DNA from: Leptodontidium sp. MPI-SDFR-AT-0119
Lineage: Eukaryota; Ascomycota; Leotiomycetes; Helotiales; Leptodontidiaceae
Direction of reading: 5' to 3'
NCBI GenBank assembly: GCA_020726505.1
Contig: JAHLEZ010000024.1
Span: forward strand, 248,001 to 312,000
DNA: 64,000 bases
Position numbers and translations under genes: made by a program. Of this stretch, positions 33,946-45,896 are shown one piece after another. The notes beneath the pieces were generated by a model. The model did not search any database and had not been told where the DNA came from. It saw only the letters and a program-made list of their open reading frames with translations. Within the stretch, counting starts at the first letter, position 1. Each line of letters opens with the position of its first letter.

Positions 33946-35865
33946 ATGGGAACAGGGAGTATACAGCATCATCGGCATTTTTCGAGGCGCTTTGGGATGT
34001 ATGTATTTACTTATGATGCCGGAGAATACTGGTCTGCCGTCGAAGCTCTGCTAATATGCTTTTGTGTAGGCTGGCGTGCGTTATTGTTTTGTGAATCTAG
34101 GATCGGATCATCCTAGCATCATGGAGGCGATGGTCAAAGGGCAGCGCGAAAGGCCGGACAGATTCCCAAAGTTCATCACCTGTCCGAGCGAGATGGTGGC
34201 ACTGTCAATAGCGGATGGGTACGCTCGTGTCACAGGAGAACCTCAAGCCGTTATTGTGCATGTCGACGTTGGAACACAAGCAGTTGGCTGTGCCATACAC
34301 AATGCTAGCGTCGGCCGTGTGCCTGTGTTGATTTTTGCCGGTCTCTCTCCATGCACGATGGAAGGCGAGTATCGCGGTAGCAGAACCGAGTTCATTCACT
34401 GGCTACAAGACGTCCCGGACCAGAAAGCGATAGTATCACAATACTGTCGTTACACCGCCGAACTGAAAAAGGGCAAGAACATTAAGCAGATGGTCAATCG
34501 AGCTTTGAGCTTCGCCACAAGCGAGCCGCGAGGTCCAGTCTACCTGCAAGGGGTGCGGGAGGTTATGGAAGAGGTGATAGAGCCGTATGAGATTCGACAG
34601 GAGTTTTGGAGTCCTGTGGCACTTGGCGGATTGACACCGAAGCATCTGAATGTCGTTGCCGAAGCCTTAATATCTGCCCAGGAGCCTCTAGTTATCACGG
34701 GCTATTCTGGACGAGATACTGCCATGGTGCCCTTGCTTGTAGAGTTAGCAAACATTCTCAAGGGCCTGCGTGTTCTCGACACCATGGGTTCAGACCTCTG
34801 CTTCCCTGCAGATCATCCTGGCTGGCTGAGCGTGCGGTACGGATCGGACGAGGCCATACGCACGGCCGATGTGATACTAGTAGTCGATTGCGATGTGCCA
34901 TGGATCAATACGCAGTGCAAACCCGCTGATGGAGCCAAGATCATCCATTTCGATGTTGATCCTTTGAAACAACAGATGCCTCTCTTCTACATCGATGCGA
35001 TCCTGCGCTGTCGCGTCAACACGGTATTCGCGCTTGGCCAAATCGTCCAACATCTGAAGACCGAACTCTCGGGTCCTATCAGCGCGAACCAGGAGTATTA
35101 CACAAGTCGCTGGTCCGCTCTTGAGGAGTCATATACTCGAAAGCTTAAGGCGATAGCTTCACAGGCCGAGCCAAACTCTGACGACTCGTTCGGATGCGGC
35201 TACCTGATCTCACAGGTCCGGAAAGCATGTCCGGTCGACACTATCTGGGTCGTGGAAGCCGTCACCAACACATTCACAGTAGCAGATCAGCTCCAGGCAA
35301 CATTACCGGGAAGCGTGTTCAGCTCCGGCGCAGGTGGACTGGGTTGGTCCGGCGGCGCGGCTCTCGGTATCAAATTGGCCACTGATGTCCGTCACAGGGG
35401 GAAAGGTAAGTTTGTATGTCAGATCATTGGCGATGGCTGTTTTCTATTCTCTATACCTTCTAGCGTGTATTGGATTGCGCAGAGGTACAACATACCAGTG
35501 CTGACCATAGTGCTCAATAACAATGGTAAGTTATAGCCAGCGAACTTGTCCCGGAGTCACATTGTGATTGTAAAGGATGTTGAGCTGACAGGAAATGTTT
35601 CACAGGCTGGAACGCGCCTCGTAAGTCTTTACTTCTCGTCCACCCAGACGGATTGGGGTCCAAAGTCACCAACGAAGAACTCAATATCTCTTTCGAGCCA
35701 AACCCAGAGTACTCCATGATTGCAAAGGGTGCCTCAGGAGGAAAATGCTGGGCGGAGCAAGCCAGCACCATGGAAGAACTGGCACGAAAGTTGCCCGGGG
35801 CCGTAGCCGCTGTACAAAGTGGCATTTCCGCTATTCTGGATGCTCGTCTAGCCCGCACTCTCTAG
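33946..35865 (+). CDS. ThDP-dependent enzyme A (acetolactate synthase / benzoylformate decarboxylase-like)
   Basis: Exons about 33946-33998, 34070-35525 and 35606-35865; roughly 589 aa, similar in size and motifs to the 588-aa enzyme at 60291. The N-terminal PYR domain has CPSEMVALSIADGYARVTG with the cofactor-activating Glu. The central domain includes DVILVVDCDVPWI. The C-terminal PP domain has IIGDGCFLFSIPSSVYW...LNNNGWNAP, the G-D-G-x25-N-N Mg/ThDP motif split by the last intron. Such enzymes cleave or form C-C bonds next to a carbonyl; the substrate is unknown and the predicted location is cytosolic. Exon 1 (YTASSAFFEALWD) has no in-frame ATG. The nearest, 33946, is out of frame by one base, so there is a missing nucleotide or an unseen upstream exon. 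It is followed by a gap of about 380 bp. Confidence 0.85.
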
Positions 35866-36245
35866 GAGACGGTGCACTTTGCTGAATTGGGTGACCAATG
35901 AAATCGCTATGCGAGGCGGAAGGTTAGACCTCAGGGGTTTTACTCTCTATAAATTTTCCGACCGTGCCCATCCTCTATTCTTGGCGCAGGGCTGTGCCTG
36001 TCCTCCATAAATACCGCGCTCCAGCCCCACGAATGCTTTTCTAGGCCTCCATGTGTGTGGGCCGGTTGATAATAGTGGGGCAACAGGGGAGGATAAATCA
36101 CTGTACTGCAGAAAGAAATGGCCGTAGAAAAGTAAGCAAAAGTGATCATTACCATGTGGCCATCTAACGAGTTGAATTTCTGTACGCTACCTAAATACAT
36201 GGATCGCTCCAGCCGAAGCACTTGCTAGGATTGATGAAAATTCCG
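35866..36245. other. Short intergenic gap
   Basis: 3' flank of ThDP enzyme A and of the kinase relic; nothing recognised. Confidence 0.4.
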
Positions 36246-36557
36246 TCAGAAAGAACTTCGACAAGACGCCTCAAGGTCTAAGTGAAGGTGCCTCCGCTTC
36301 TGGATCGGGGAAGTCTCTTGAAGAAATGAACTTTGCTTCAAGATCTCCGAACGCTCAAGATCCACCAGAACCAGATCCCTGATCTCGGGGCTCCATAGCA
36401 CGTTCGGTAGCCGTATATCACGGTACTCTACCCCGCAACTCAGCATCTTTGCAACTGCCCCGTTCGTTTCCGTAGTCAAATCCCGTCCCATTGGAGACTC
36501 GCAAATGAGGATGTTTCTTCCATGGTGCTGTCTGGATATCTGCATGGCAGAATCCAC
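36246..36557 (-). pseudogene. Protein-kinase-like fragment (C-lobe start only)
   Basis: The minus strand encodes AKMLSCGVEYRDIRLPNVLW followed by LVLVDLERSEIL. This is the catalytic-loop and metal-binding region of the small fungal kinase-like family in which HRD is replaced by (H/Y)-R-D-I/V-R and DFG by D-F/L-E-R. Only about 100 residues remain. The N-lobe with its lysine is absent, and no continuation was found upstream. It is likely a truncated duplicate. Confidence 0.55.
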
Positions 36558-38484
36558 AGTAGATCTATCGCTCCATGGGAGAACCGCTCGTCGGTAGTTT
36601 GGGGTGTCAAGTCAATGGAGGCTGGATCTCCGGTGGTGTTGCTTAGTTCCTGGGGATAGGTTCGTCCGTGGATTAGTTGTTTTCCATGACTGATGAGCTA
36701 CTGTACTAATCAAAATCCAGAGGTCGGTTTATTTTCTCTCAACTCAATCAGCCAGTCCGATGTGGGCATTCAACATTCAAAAGAAAAAGTCTCGATGTGC
36801 AACAAAACTTGCAATGTTAGTGCAAGACGTTGATTGGAAGAGCAACACAGCTTCTGGATGTGGTGAGCTGTGGCTGGTGCTGTGCTGGAGATGGCAGATT
36901 TTTTGACGTATCTGTTGGTTGGACTTTCCAACCAAAACCAACTCCAGTTGGAACACCGCGGAGAAGTGGGGATTAGATAAACTACCACGAGAACCATCAC
37001 TCATCGAGGATACAGTATAATAAGCAACTATTCAAAAACCAAATCGCCTCTAAAAGTAATTCTTCACATCCAGAAGCGCCAGCCTCCACAAACAGCCGCC
37101 AACCAGCCTAAAACGCCCCCCCGAAGGTGTACCTGTCCCTAGAGTCAGGCCTGATGTGGTGGACTGGTGTGGCAAGTGACATCTAGCAAACTAGTGCATT
37201 ACATTCTTGCCTGCGCGTTCAATTTGGTTGCGCGAATCGAGCTGGTTTGGGCTAATGTGCGTAGATGTGCCCAGGGAGTGTGCGGTCAGATGGCTAAGGA
37301 AGTCGTTCGCTCGCGCCGCAGCTAATTGCGCTAGCGCGCATGTGCATGCGCCTCACCAGTTCTAAGCTTTCGCTGAAGCTCGTCTCTTTCCTTCCTCAAC
37401 AACAACAACAAACAATTGTCAACCTCCACCACAAGTCCAGATTCGCGTCGCAGGTTATATATCGATTCAAAAGGGCCCAAATACCTCATTTTTGGAGTTT
37501 GGCGGTCTGCGGAGTTGATTCGATGCCTCTGACGCGTTTGGCGCCGAGTTATGTTCACTTTCTCTGACATCTCTATAACTTGTCTTCCACCACTCACCTT
37601 TATAACCAACCTCAAATTCCGTCACAGCCAAAGGCGTTGATCGATATTGTAAACCTCAGCAGCAGCAGAAGCACCGAGACAAAACTAACCATCCGAACGA
37701 CCATCAAACGCCCACCTCAGAATCACTGGAGAAACATCAGCGCCTCAACCAAAGTCAAACCACGCTTTCCTAACCATTCAAGATGCTAAGACTCGCCCAC
37801 AGGAGTGTCCGTGACCACATCCCCGAGTCAAGGGCTGTTCTGATGGCGCAAGTACCTGGCAACAACGTTCGAAATGATGCCTACCTGGTGGGATACGGTG
37901 AACGATGACCATAAATTGAGGCAACTAACTTATTAGCCTAAGAGTGAGGAAAACCAAAAGTCCATTGCCTGAAGGATGTAGTTTGTGGAGAAGTGGAAGG
38001 CACCTGTAGGAAGTTGGACGCCGTTTCCGGATGAGGTTGAGTGCTGTTTGTGGATGGGTGTAAACTGCCGATTATAGAGGTTGGATATCGTTTGTGGGGA
38101 AGTTGGACACTGTTTCTGGATGGAGTTGAAATGCCGATTATAGAGGTTAGTGTCGACATTGCAAAGAGGGCTCGTGGTCTGAACAACAAGCGGGTCATCA
38201 AAATACGCACTCGAAACGGCCTTATTATATTCCTGTAATTTACAACACAACTTCATATGAACAAAAAACCAGTACTGAATATTAAACAACATTTGTATAT
38301 TAGTTTTAAAAAGATGAAATTCGGTGTGAATTGATGATTCCAAAAGAGAGGGATTTCTCGCCAGATTCTGAGTGTCTCGCTTATTTTCCACACGGGGTTC
38401 GGGCAAGAACCACCCCGAAACAGAGGAAAAATTATTGGAGGTAGGACAAGCTAGCCAATCAGAACTTGAACCAGAAGTGAATAG
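36558..38484. other. Long intergenic stretch
   Basis: No gene recognised over 1.9 kb. Open frames around 37330-37790 lack domains and are partly low-complexity. A degenerate minisatellite lies at about 37985-38150. Confidence 0.45.
37985..38150 (+). repeat. Degenerate tandem repeat
   Basis: Motifs such as GTTTCTGGATG/GTTTGTGGATG and TGCCGATTATAGAGGTT recur with a period of roughly 85-90 bases and sub-repeats of about 45; the second TGCCGATTATAGAGGTT copy is exact. Confidence 0.55.
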
Positions 38485-38742
38485 CTGGATTGCGGCGAGT
38501 ATTTGGCGGACTACATGCAAGGCATGGGCGCTACGTCTAACCTCACGAACCCCGATGCCACGAGCGGGTGTAGAGTGTGTGTGTATCGCACGGGAGCCGA
38601 TTACCTCGCGACGATCAATCTGCCGGAATACTATTACGGGTGGAGAGATGCCGGGATTGTGGCGCTGTTTGCAATTTCCAGTTATGGGATGGTGTTTCTG
38701 CTGATGAAGTTGAGGACAAAGGCTACGAAGACGGCGTCGTAG
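38485..38742 (+). pseudogene. C-terminal fragment of a PDR-type ABC transporter
   Basis: From an AG acceptor-like site at 38484 the frame encodes [35 protein letters not shown] and [20 protein letters not shown], ending in a basic tail at a natural stop. This is the last extracellular Cys-containing loop and final membrane helix of fungal pleiotropic drug resistance (ABCG) pumps. Full-length members have about 1,400-1,500 residues; nothing of the ATP-binding domains lies upstream. It is a leftover last exon, probably from rearrangement. Confidence 0.75.
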
Positions 38743-39272
38743 TCTCCTCTCCCTCTTTCCTCCAAATTGTTTAGAAATACCTCACGCGCTGAATTATTTG
38801 CGTTTTCTTTTGTAACTACGGTTTGTAAAAGCGGGAGCCTTGGATATTTGGGAACGGACCTTTGTAATGACAATTAATCAATATGTTAGCAAGGAGCTGC
38901 TTACAGCGAATTGTTATATACCTCTGCTTCTATCTCTTTGGATCTCTTCTCATTTCTGTGACTTTGTGAATCGCGTGAGTGTTGACCTCCCACGCTTAGC
39001 AAGCGGTACAGCTTTCTCAGAATCACCGCCTCTCGCACCTAGCCATCCTCTTCGTTGTTTCTTCAGTATCTGCATCTGATGACTAATTCTCCTTCGATGT
39101 GTAGATGTGACTTCCGACAATAGCATTCATGGAGGCTATAGAAATCTTTAAGCTTTCAAGCTAAAAGAAGCAATTACAGTATACACTGTCACTTTCGAAC
39201 TTCGTTTTCACTGCCTAGTTCCCAGTGCCTAGTTCGTGCCTCCAAATATGTGATCTAGTGCGCTTCATAGTC
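38743..39272. other. Intergenic gap
   Basis: Between the ABC relic and the 3' end of the Zn2Cys6 regulator; nothing recognised. Confidence 0.4.
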
Positions 39273-41779
39273 TCATTCATACCAGCTAGTAAGAGGTAGG
39301 GCTGGTTCATCGTACGCGGAATACATGTAGCTACTCATGATGGACGAGTCTGACGCCCCCTGGTGGGAATCGCCAAAAACAGCGGCAAGCAGATCGTGAT
39401 CGGGGCCTTTAAACGATCCCAAGAAATCCCCCGCTGCGAACTGTTGCTGCATATCTCCAAGACAGGTTGAATATCCTTCTGCACTCGTCGCTACCGCTGG
39501 GGACTGTTCCGGCGTAGGCATTTGAATGCTCTGTCCAATCGACCGCAGATCTTCTAACGTGCACCAAATCTTGGACTTGAGGCCACTCAGACTAAAGTCG
39601 CATTGACTAAGAGTGTCGAGTGCGGAGTGGAAATCGTTAGAGCACATAGGGCCGTACTCACCGGGGTCGTACGATGCTGCTAGGAACATGCATGATACTG
39701 ATCCCATTAAAATCTTGTCGAATATTGGCCGTATAAAGCGGCTCACTCCATCAACCATGATTGTGGCTGTGTGGAGTTCTACCGTCGATCTTGCCAGGGA
39801 AATTAGTGTCCGTGCTGATCGCGGTCGGCACGCCAGGGCTTGGGCGGAGCTTAAAGATGGGATATGGGTGAGCATTCTGATATGGTTCGTACGAAGCTGG
39901 AAGAGCGCCTTCAAGGCCATTTGCCTGGAACTTTGATGAACAACCGCCGATTCTGGAGGGAAGAATCCTGTTTGTGGGATGCCTTCAACCAGTTTCTGGA
40001 CTCGGAAATCAAGATATTCCGCGCGCTCGTCACTTTCCTTCTTTTCCGTTGAAGACGAGTTGATGAGTTCTATGATCTCTGCATGGATACGGTTTAACGC
40101 TACCATAGCTGATAAAAAAGGGTGGCGTGGACCCTGTGGAATTGTTATTATAGGGATATACCTTCCTCAGTTCTTGATGGAGAAAGGAAGAAGAGAGCAT
40201 GGATCGTGCACGGCAGGAAACAACTTTCTGGATGTACTTACGATGTTGAGAACGCTCTGGTCAATCGATTTGTCATGCAATGTCCAGGGAAGATTGGTGA
40301 AAAAGCTGCACCTCTTGTCCAGATCATATACGCAGCAAAACAAAGTCCCTAAGAAAGCGGATTGGTCCAAACTGGGACTCCGCCCTTCGTAAAAGCTGTT
40401 GTTGTGCATTCCCAACTCGATACATGATTTGGAGGCAATTCCAGCCATTCGCCATGCCTTTACTGCCTCGTCCTTGAGTATGAAGTATATCGCCTGTGAA
40501 AACCATCTCAATACTTTATTGAAATCAAAATGAACCGTGACCAAACTTACGAGTAAAGAAGCCATGATAACATCCTCCACCTGCGCGGTTTCCTGATTCA
40601 TGCTCTGATCTGTGCTCCAGACGAGGTGGGACTTCATATCAGAACTCAACGGACTCTCCTTACCTTCTATCAACATCGCGATGGCGAGGACTGCCTTCGT
40701 TATTTCTACGTCAATGAGATCGAGTTCCACTTCTTCAACTTTTCCCTTCGAAGAAACAGATGGGAGTCGAAACATCAAGTCAATTCTCTGTTTGGCAAAT
40801 CCGAGGTTGATGCAAGGATATATGGTGTAGATTTCAAGTTTGAATGTCGTCAGATAATGCAAGACGCCTTCGTAGCCTATATCAAGAATAGGACGGGTAG
40901 CCCGGAGCATTGCTGTAGCTGTATGTTGGGACTGCGCAGCATCCTTTGATTCTGACCCATCTGGGGTGATGTGATCTACAGGAATCGAAAGTACCCCTCT
41001 CTGCTCCAAAACAGACCGAGCCAAATTCAGCGAGTGAACGAAATTCGAGGGAGAAGTTATATCTTTGAACTCGGCATCTTCACTCCGCTGTCGCCGCCGT
41101 GCTAATGGCGGATTTGGTGGAGGTGCTACAGCGTAGTGGCTCGTTGTCAATTGTATTTGATCGCAGGTCTGTTTCAACGTTGCCAGAAGCTGGTTAAGAT
41201 CGGGAGGCGTGGCATCTGTTGTTGAAGACCTGGGCTCCTCGCCTATCTTCAGTGCCGCACTACTGTATCGCTTTCTGTCAGAAATCATGCCACCATGAAA
41301 GGCCAAACTTCGATACATACTCCGAGAATTGCGGCTGAGGAACGTAGTCGTTGTATGTGCATTCTACATTAAGCTCGGAGCATCGACTGCATGGCAGAAT
41401 TCCGCTGCATTTGACCTTTCTTGACTTGCATGACTCGCTTTAAAAACTGTCAACAAGTCTCCCTGTACTTTGGAAGTCTTCGAATGGGGGTTGCGTACCA
41501 GGCTATGCGCGTGTACCTTTCCCTTTTCCGGGGACGTCGTGTGTCGTCTCCACCAGAATCGTGTGCTGCGGCTCGTTTTTTCGCGTCGAGGATTGGGACG
41601 TTTGAGCATGATCTATGCTGACGCAGACGAGCTGCTATGATGAGGTCTTGGGGAGGGTGTAGAGAGAGGGAGAGAGGCGCAGGGAAAGGCGGCCACGTGC
41701 TGGAAGCTAAATGGAGTATGCAACCAAGGTGGTGCATACAGCGCGTCGGTAGGATGATATCGACACTGGTGTTTGTCAC
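39273..41779 (-). CDS. Zn2Cys6 transcription factor 1, 1-bp insertion in the zinc cluster
   Basis: Exons 41779-41499, 41438-41321, 41274-40551, 40493-40242 and 40133-39273. The DNA-binding domain is ERYTRIACESCKSRKVKCSG followed by a second half ending CSRCSELNVECTY, i.e. CX2CX6CX5CX2CX6C. The middle region carries fungal_trans features: AVKAWRMAGIASKSCIELG and LFCCVYDLDKRCSFFTNLPW. The tail is acidic and Gln-rich. In exon 2 the coding strand has an extra G at 41395 between the third and fourth cysteines; removing it restores the cysteine spacing and makes all exon phases agree, giving about 744 aa. The upstream extent (start at 41779) is uncertain. It sits next to SNG1-like B, which it might control. 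Confidence 0.8.
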
Positions 41780-42149
41780 GACGTGGGGTTAGTGAAGAGT
41801 TACAAGCAGCCTGAAGAGAAGTGAGCTTGAATGAAGTTGCATGAAGTGAAGTGTCTCGTGGCAAAACATGTGGGTCTTTCCCCACAACCCCGCAGTTGCC
41901 ACAAGCGCTAAAGCAAACGACCTGCAGCAAATCCCCACCCTTCTTTCCTCCGAACACCGATGTCCGACGACCCTTCTAACTCGTACTCGTATTACAGCCG
42001 TGCAATTGATACGCTTCACTTTACTTCACTTCTCTGGGTATCAGCCTTTGCCGAGCCAATCAAGGGCTCCCTTCAAAGGAGTAAGTGTTTGTACATATAT
42101 TTCCAGCAAACCAATTTCCCACTTAGTTCGCCCTCCTTTCCTTTTTCTT

Positions 42150-42187
<38 letters not shown>

Positions 42188-42392
42188 GCTCTGGCTATGT
42201 GAAGCATGTCTTCAGCATTATCGATTGCTATTATTACAGCCACTACTTGTGGAAGGATTCGCGGACTATATAGTAACCTAAGGTGGTATCATGAAGAGCA
42301 TGGCAAAATCTTGAAACCTTAGAAGGGCCATCGCAAGAACAACTTCAAGTACGCTTCTCCTTCACATCGCAAAGACCCAATTCCCCTCCATC
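41780..42392. other. Intergenic gap with poly-T tract
   Basis: Upstream of regulator 1 and downstream of SNG1-like B. Contains a 34-T homopolymer at 42153-42186; no gene recognised. Confidence 0.5.
42153..42186. repeat. Poly-T tract (34 T)
   Basis: Uninterrupted run of 34 T following a pyrimidine-rich stretch. Confidence 0.95.
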
Positions 42393-43849
42393 TTACACCA
42401 GTGAGTAAACCCCCTGGAACGGCATTGGCAATCCTGGAGGTCCGGTGTGCCGTCGTTCCACCTTGCGGCGCCGGTCGTTAAAATTCGGGTCGGGCTTTCC
42501 TTGAATCTCCTGTGTACCAGTAGATGAAGTCTGAGGAGGTTGCTGCGCCTCTGCCTCCTTCAAAACCTCTGCCCGAGCTGCTCTATTCCGGTAAACAACC
42601 CCCCACCCACCTGTAATGGAACCGAAAATTTCCCACGCAAACAGAACAGGCAGAGTCCTCGAAAGCTGGTTGTTACAACCTCCAGACCAAACCTGGAATA
42701 ATATGCTCACTACCTGATGTCCTGGGAGTGCATATCCGAGTTCGTAGAATCCGGGACTTAGCTCGAAAGGGAAGATAGTGCAAGTGATGTTGATGATAGC
42801 CCAGGGCAAAACGAAAAAGCTCACATACGCCAAAGGCACAAACGCCGTCACTGCATCGAGAACCAAGAAGTTGACGTGCATGTATAGCCACATCGCCATC
42901 CAAGTGAGCACAAATTGACTACTCGATACACCCCAGTTCTCCTTGAATGCCCATATGTATCCGACCAGTGTTAATGAGGCGAGGAATGTGTAACTGACAG
43001 CTACGATCATCCGGATGAGGCCGACGTGGAGACTGGAGAGGTACCCGTATATGCCGAATGAGCTCGAGATGCCGTTTAGTGCCATGAGGAAGAAGAACTG
43101 CTGGATGATCGGTAGGACGAGGGTTACGGTGTTGTATAGAACTTTGGTTCCTTGCGGGGTGGGCATTATGTTTATCGAGGATGCCGAGATTGGATTCAGG
43201 AGGGCCAGTGTGGCGTTCGGGTCGTTGGTGTTCAGGGATTTGGCAGCTGCGGTGCCGTTGAGTGAGCCATATATGGAGCCAGCAGCTCCGACGAGTGTTT
43301 GCATGTTCGAAAGAATGTAGCCCGATTGTACAGTCGGGTAGCGAGCTTCGTTGTACTATTGAACAGTTCCGTTAGCTATGAATAATCCCAATGTGCTGTA
43401 TGTTCGGTGCGACTTACCACGTATGTCAAAGTATTGCTCGAATTGTATCCAGCAGCAGCAACTCCACCTCCAAGAGCAGCTGACAATCGATCGGAAGCAC
43501 CATCTTGCGCAAATATCGCCGCCCAATAATCTCCCCTGCACACCGCATTCCGGATATCTTCGACGGTGCCAAAATCTTCAGCAGAACGGAAGTGTAAGGT
43601 CGGGAATTTGTCTCCTTTCAGGGCAGAGTACCCTGCGGATAAGGACTTTCCAATGACCCCCCCATCATAGTCAACGGCCAAAATATTCAAATTACTCGCT
43701 CGGTGAGTACTCCTCCAGACTGAGCCGTAGAGATACGACATGACGATGAAGAACATCATGATGACGGAAAGAGATGACATGACTACTCCGATTATGAAGG
43801 GTTTCCGTTTGCCATTCCAGAATGGATCGGTCCAGAGTAGGCGTGCCAT
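42393..43849 (-). CDS. DUF3533 / SNG1-like multispanning membrane protein B
   Basis: Exons 43849-43418 and 43355-42393 with a 62-nt intron; 464 aa, no disruption. It starts MARLLWTDPFWNGKRK, then one membrane helix, and the extracytoplasmic loop with LNILAVDYDGGVIG and AVCRGDYWAAIFAQ. The C-terminal helices include QFFFLMALNGISSSFGIYG, TIFPFELSPGFYELGYALP and VWSGGCNNQL. It ends with a Gln/Pro/Arg-rich cytoplasmic tail. The motifs match SNG1-like A (23186-24591) throughout, so the window carries two diverged paralogues about 19 kb apart on the same strand. Members sit in the plasma membrane and affect drug and lipid traffic. Because B is intact it serves as a reference for the break in A. Confidence 0.88.
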
Positions 43850-44412
43850 GGCGAGAGGTACGTTGATAGCAAGCAAAAGGAAGCGAGGGATTGTTGGTCT
43901 CGAATGAGGGTCGAAAAAAGGGATGCGATGGGACAGTGATACTGTAGTGACAGTTGAGAAGAAAATGAGAAAGAAGGAAGGATAGATAAGAAATAGCGTG
44001 CCTATAAATTCTTCAACATCCAATCGAGATTGCACGTCATCCCTTTCCGCCCAGCAAGTAACGCATGAATACTCGGACCCTTCTCCTCGCCTCCTCGCGC
44101 ACCGGAAAATTCCGTCTTTAACTTGCCGCTAGTGGTACCTACTAGTAGAAATAAAGTTAAAGTTTGTGATCCGTGGGGTGGTAATAGCACTTCAGGGGGT
44201 ACCCTCGCCGACTGATGTTAAGACCTGATAGCTTAACACATACACATCCTAAACAGTTCATTCCAACGTTCAGAAGATATTCAGGAGGAGTTCTATATAA
44301 GATTATTTTTGTGTGTTTTAATGGTGCGTTGTGGTTGCGTTGCAAGGGGGGTGAAATTCGGACCCCTGCTAGTGCTATTACCACACTTAACCGCTGTACG
44401 AAAGGTACTGTA

Positions 44413-44549
44413 CGGAAGGGGGTTCCAAGTGGGTCTCGTCCACCGTGGTCAGTGGCAAGGTACTGTTGACCATAGAATAACGTCGAACACTCTGATTCTC
44501 CCTACAAATTTCTATAAGTAGCGAAAGAAAATACCGAAATCCCCTTCCG
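44413..44549. mobile_element. 137-bp MITE, family 2 copy 2
   Basis: Begins CGGAAGGGGGTTCCAAGTGG and ends with the inverted CCCCTTCCG, TA on both sides. The interior AATAACGTCGAACACTCTGA is shared with the copy at 33608-33728. It retains an extra internal segment (CTCGTCCACCGTGG and onward) that the other copy lacks. Confidence 0.8.
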
Positions 44550-45033
44550 TACCTTCTGCACCTCGTATGGGTGTCGGGCGTCGGATACTGGCTCTCCGGG
44601 TGGCGATCTGAAGGCCGAGAGGCCGAGACTAATATTTCGGCGACTTCCATGAGAAGCGAGAATTCTTGCCACAGAATCGTCTCCCCCTACGCAGGGATGG
44701 ACGTTAGCATGGCGGGAAGGGTTTTTGGGACGCTGGAGCACAAGTCATGTTTGTTGTGGTTGGAGGGCGAGAGTGATCTACCTGGGACCTTTGGGCAAGG
44801 GATTTCGTGATCGTATCATATTCATGTCAGTAGCAATTGCCCAACCTCTCATAGATATAAAATGCGTGTGCAAGGATTTGACTCCATGATTGGTGTCTCC
44901 CAGGCTCCACTTGCTTGTAGCGAATAAGTGGACTGCACTTTTATTTCCTTGAGAGGTTCCTCCAAGTACCTCTCTATCATAACGATTGGGTGTCTGCAGC
45001 TCGAGTTGCCTACCTCGCCTTCTGGAACTTTCG

Positions 45034-45070
45034 TACGGAAGGGGGTGGACAGTGGGTCTCGTCCACCCTT
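45034..45070. repeat. Partial copy of MITE family 2
   Basis: GTACGGAAGGGGGTGGACAG then TGGGTCTCGTCCACCC matches the family-2 left arm with a local change; the right arm was not found. Confidence 0.5.
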
Positions 45071-45547
45071 GCAAGGCAGTAAGGCAAGTTTTCCATAGAG
45101 AATTATACGGTTTGGTTAGGTATATGCCACATATATGCGTTGGAATTTTGCCTTTTTTTCACCCTCGCTATAGCCATATTAACGCGGATCCCTTAAATGG
45201 TGGTCATCAGGCGGGTCACCCGGTAGATGGATAATAAAATACTTTTTCTGATAAGTTTAATCTTCTTTTTGGGGGTTGAGAAAGCCAATAGTTATTCGCC
45301 ACTGATTCGTAGAATTCGTGGGTTGTTGGTGGCAAATTACCTGGAGGGGTCAATTTTTTGATGGTATTACTACCACTAGCTGACAACAATCGAGTAACGA
45401 GAAGGTAACGTCTTTGAAATATAATAATGAAGCAGTAATACCATCACGTATTAGAGGGCTGAGAGATAATCTTTTCAAGTTGGTCTATTTATAAAACGTT
45501 ATAAGGCATCCCATTTCTTTATAGAGTGTATCTTGTGTCGCAACACG

Positions 45548-45854
45548 ATGGCGAAGAGAAGGAATCTGTATAAAGGGGCTTCGGGGAGGAAGAATACATT
45601 GGTTAAGAAAGCGCACGAACTAGGCTAACTTCCTGGGTTTGAGGTAGCTCTATTTATTCGCCGGCGGGGCCGAGTCACCGCATACCGTTCAATCGATGAC
45701 GAATCTTGGTGGCCAGTAAAGGCAGACATTGTGAGTTGAATTGGTATAGATGTGGCATGCAACTAATCCATGCATTCTAGGATTTCGCATACCCTACGCC
45801 GACGAATCTTCTGCCGTATGACTTTGAGATGGAGTAGCACAAGGCGGGCCAATA
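45548..45854 (+). pseudogene. MADS/SRF-like small protein, left-arm copy
   Basis: ATG at 45548 opens MAKRRNLYKGASGRKNTLVK, KAHELG, then VALFIRRRGRVTAYRSIDDE. This is a MADS-like (SRF-TF) basic helix plus beta-strand pattern, as in short fungal MADS-related proteins. A GTGAGT...TCTAG intron separates a second exon beginning DFAYPTPTNLLPYDF. The frame is stopped by TAA at 45626-45628 and TAG at 45834-45836. The right-arm copy has CAA and CAG at these positions, so both are C-to-T changes in CpA context. The intact ancestor would have been about 85-90 residues. Binding activity is inferred from the fold only. Confidence 0.6.
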
Positions 45855-45896
45855 AGACGGTTTGGTTACCTCGTTCCCAAGTAAACGATACTACTT

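Larger units (their letters stand above)
43850..45164. other. Intergenic with MITE copies
   Basis: Contains the promoter of SNG1-like B, MITE family 2 copy 2 (44413-44549) and a partial copy (about 45034-45070). No gene recognised. Confidence 0.5.

Noticed and set aside
37331..37790. Overlapping open frames with Gln/Arg-rich products on both strands
   Set aside because: Low-complexity, no domain, and coding potential equal on both strands.
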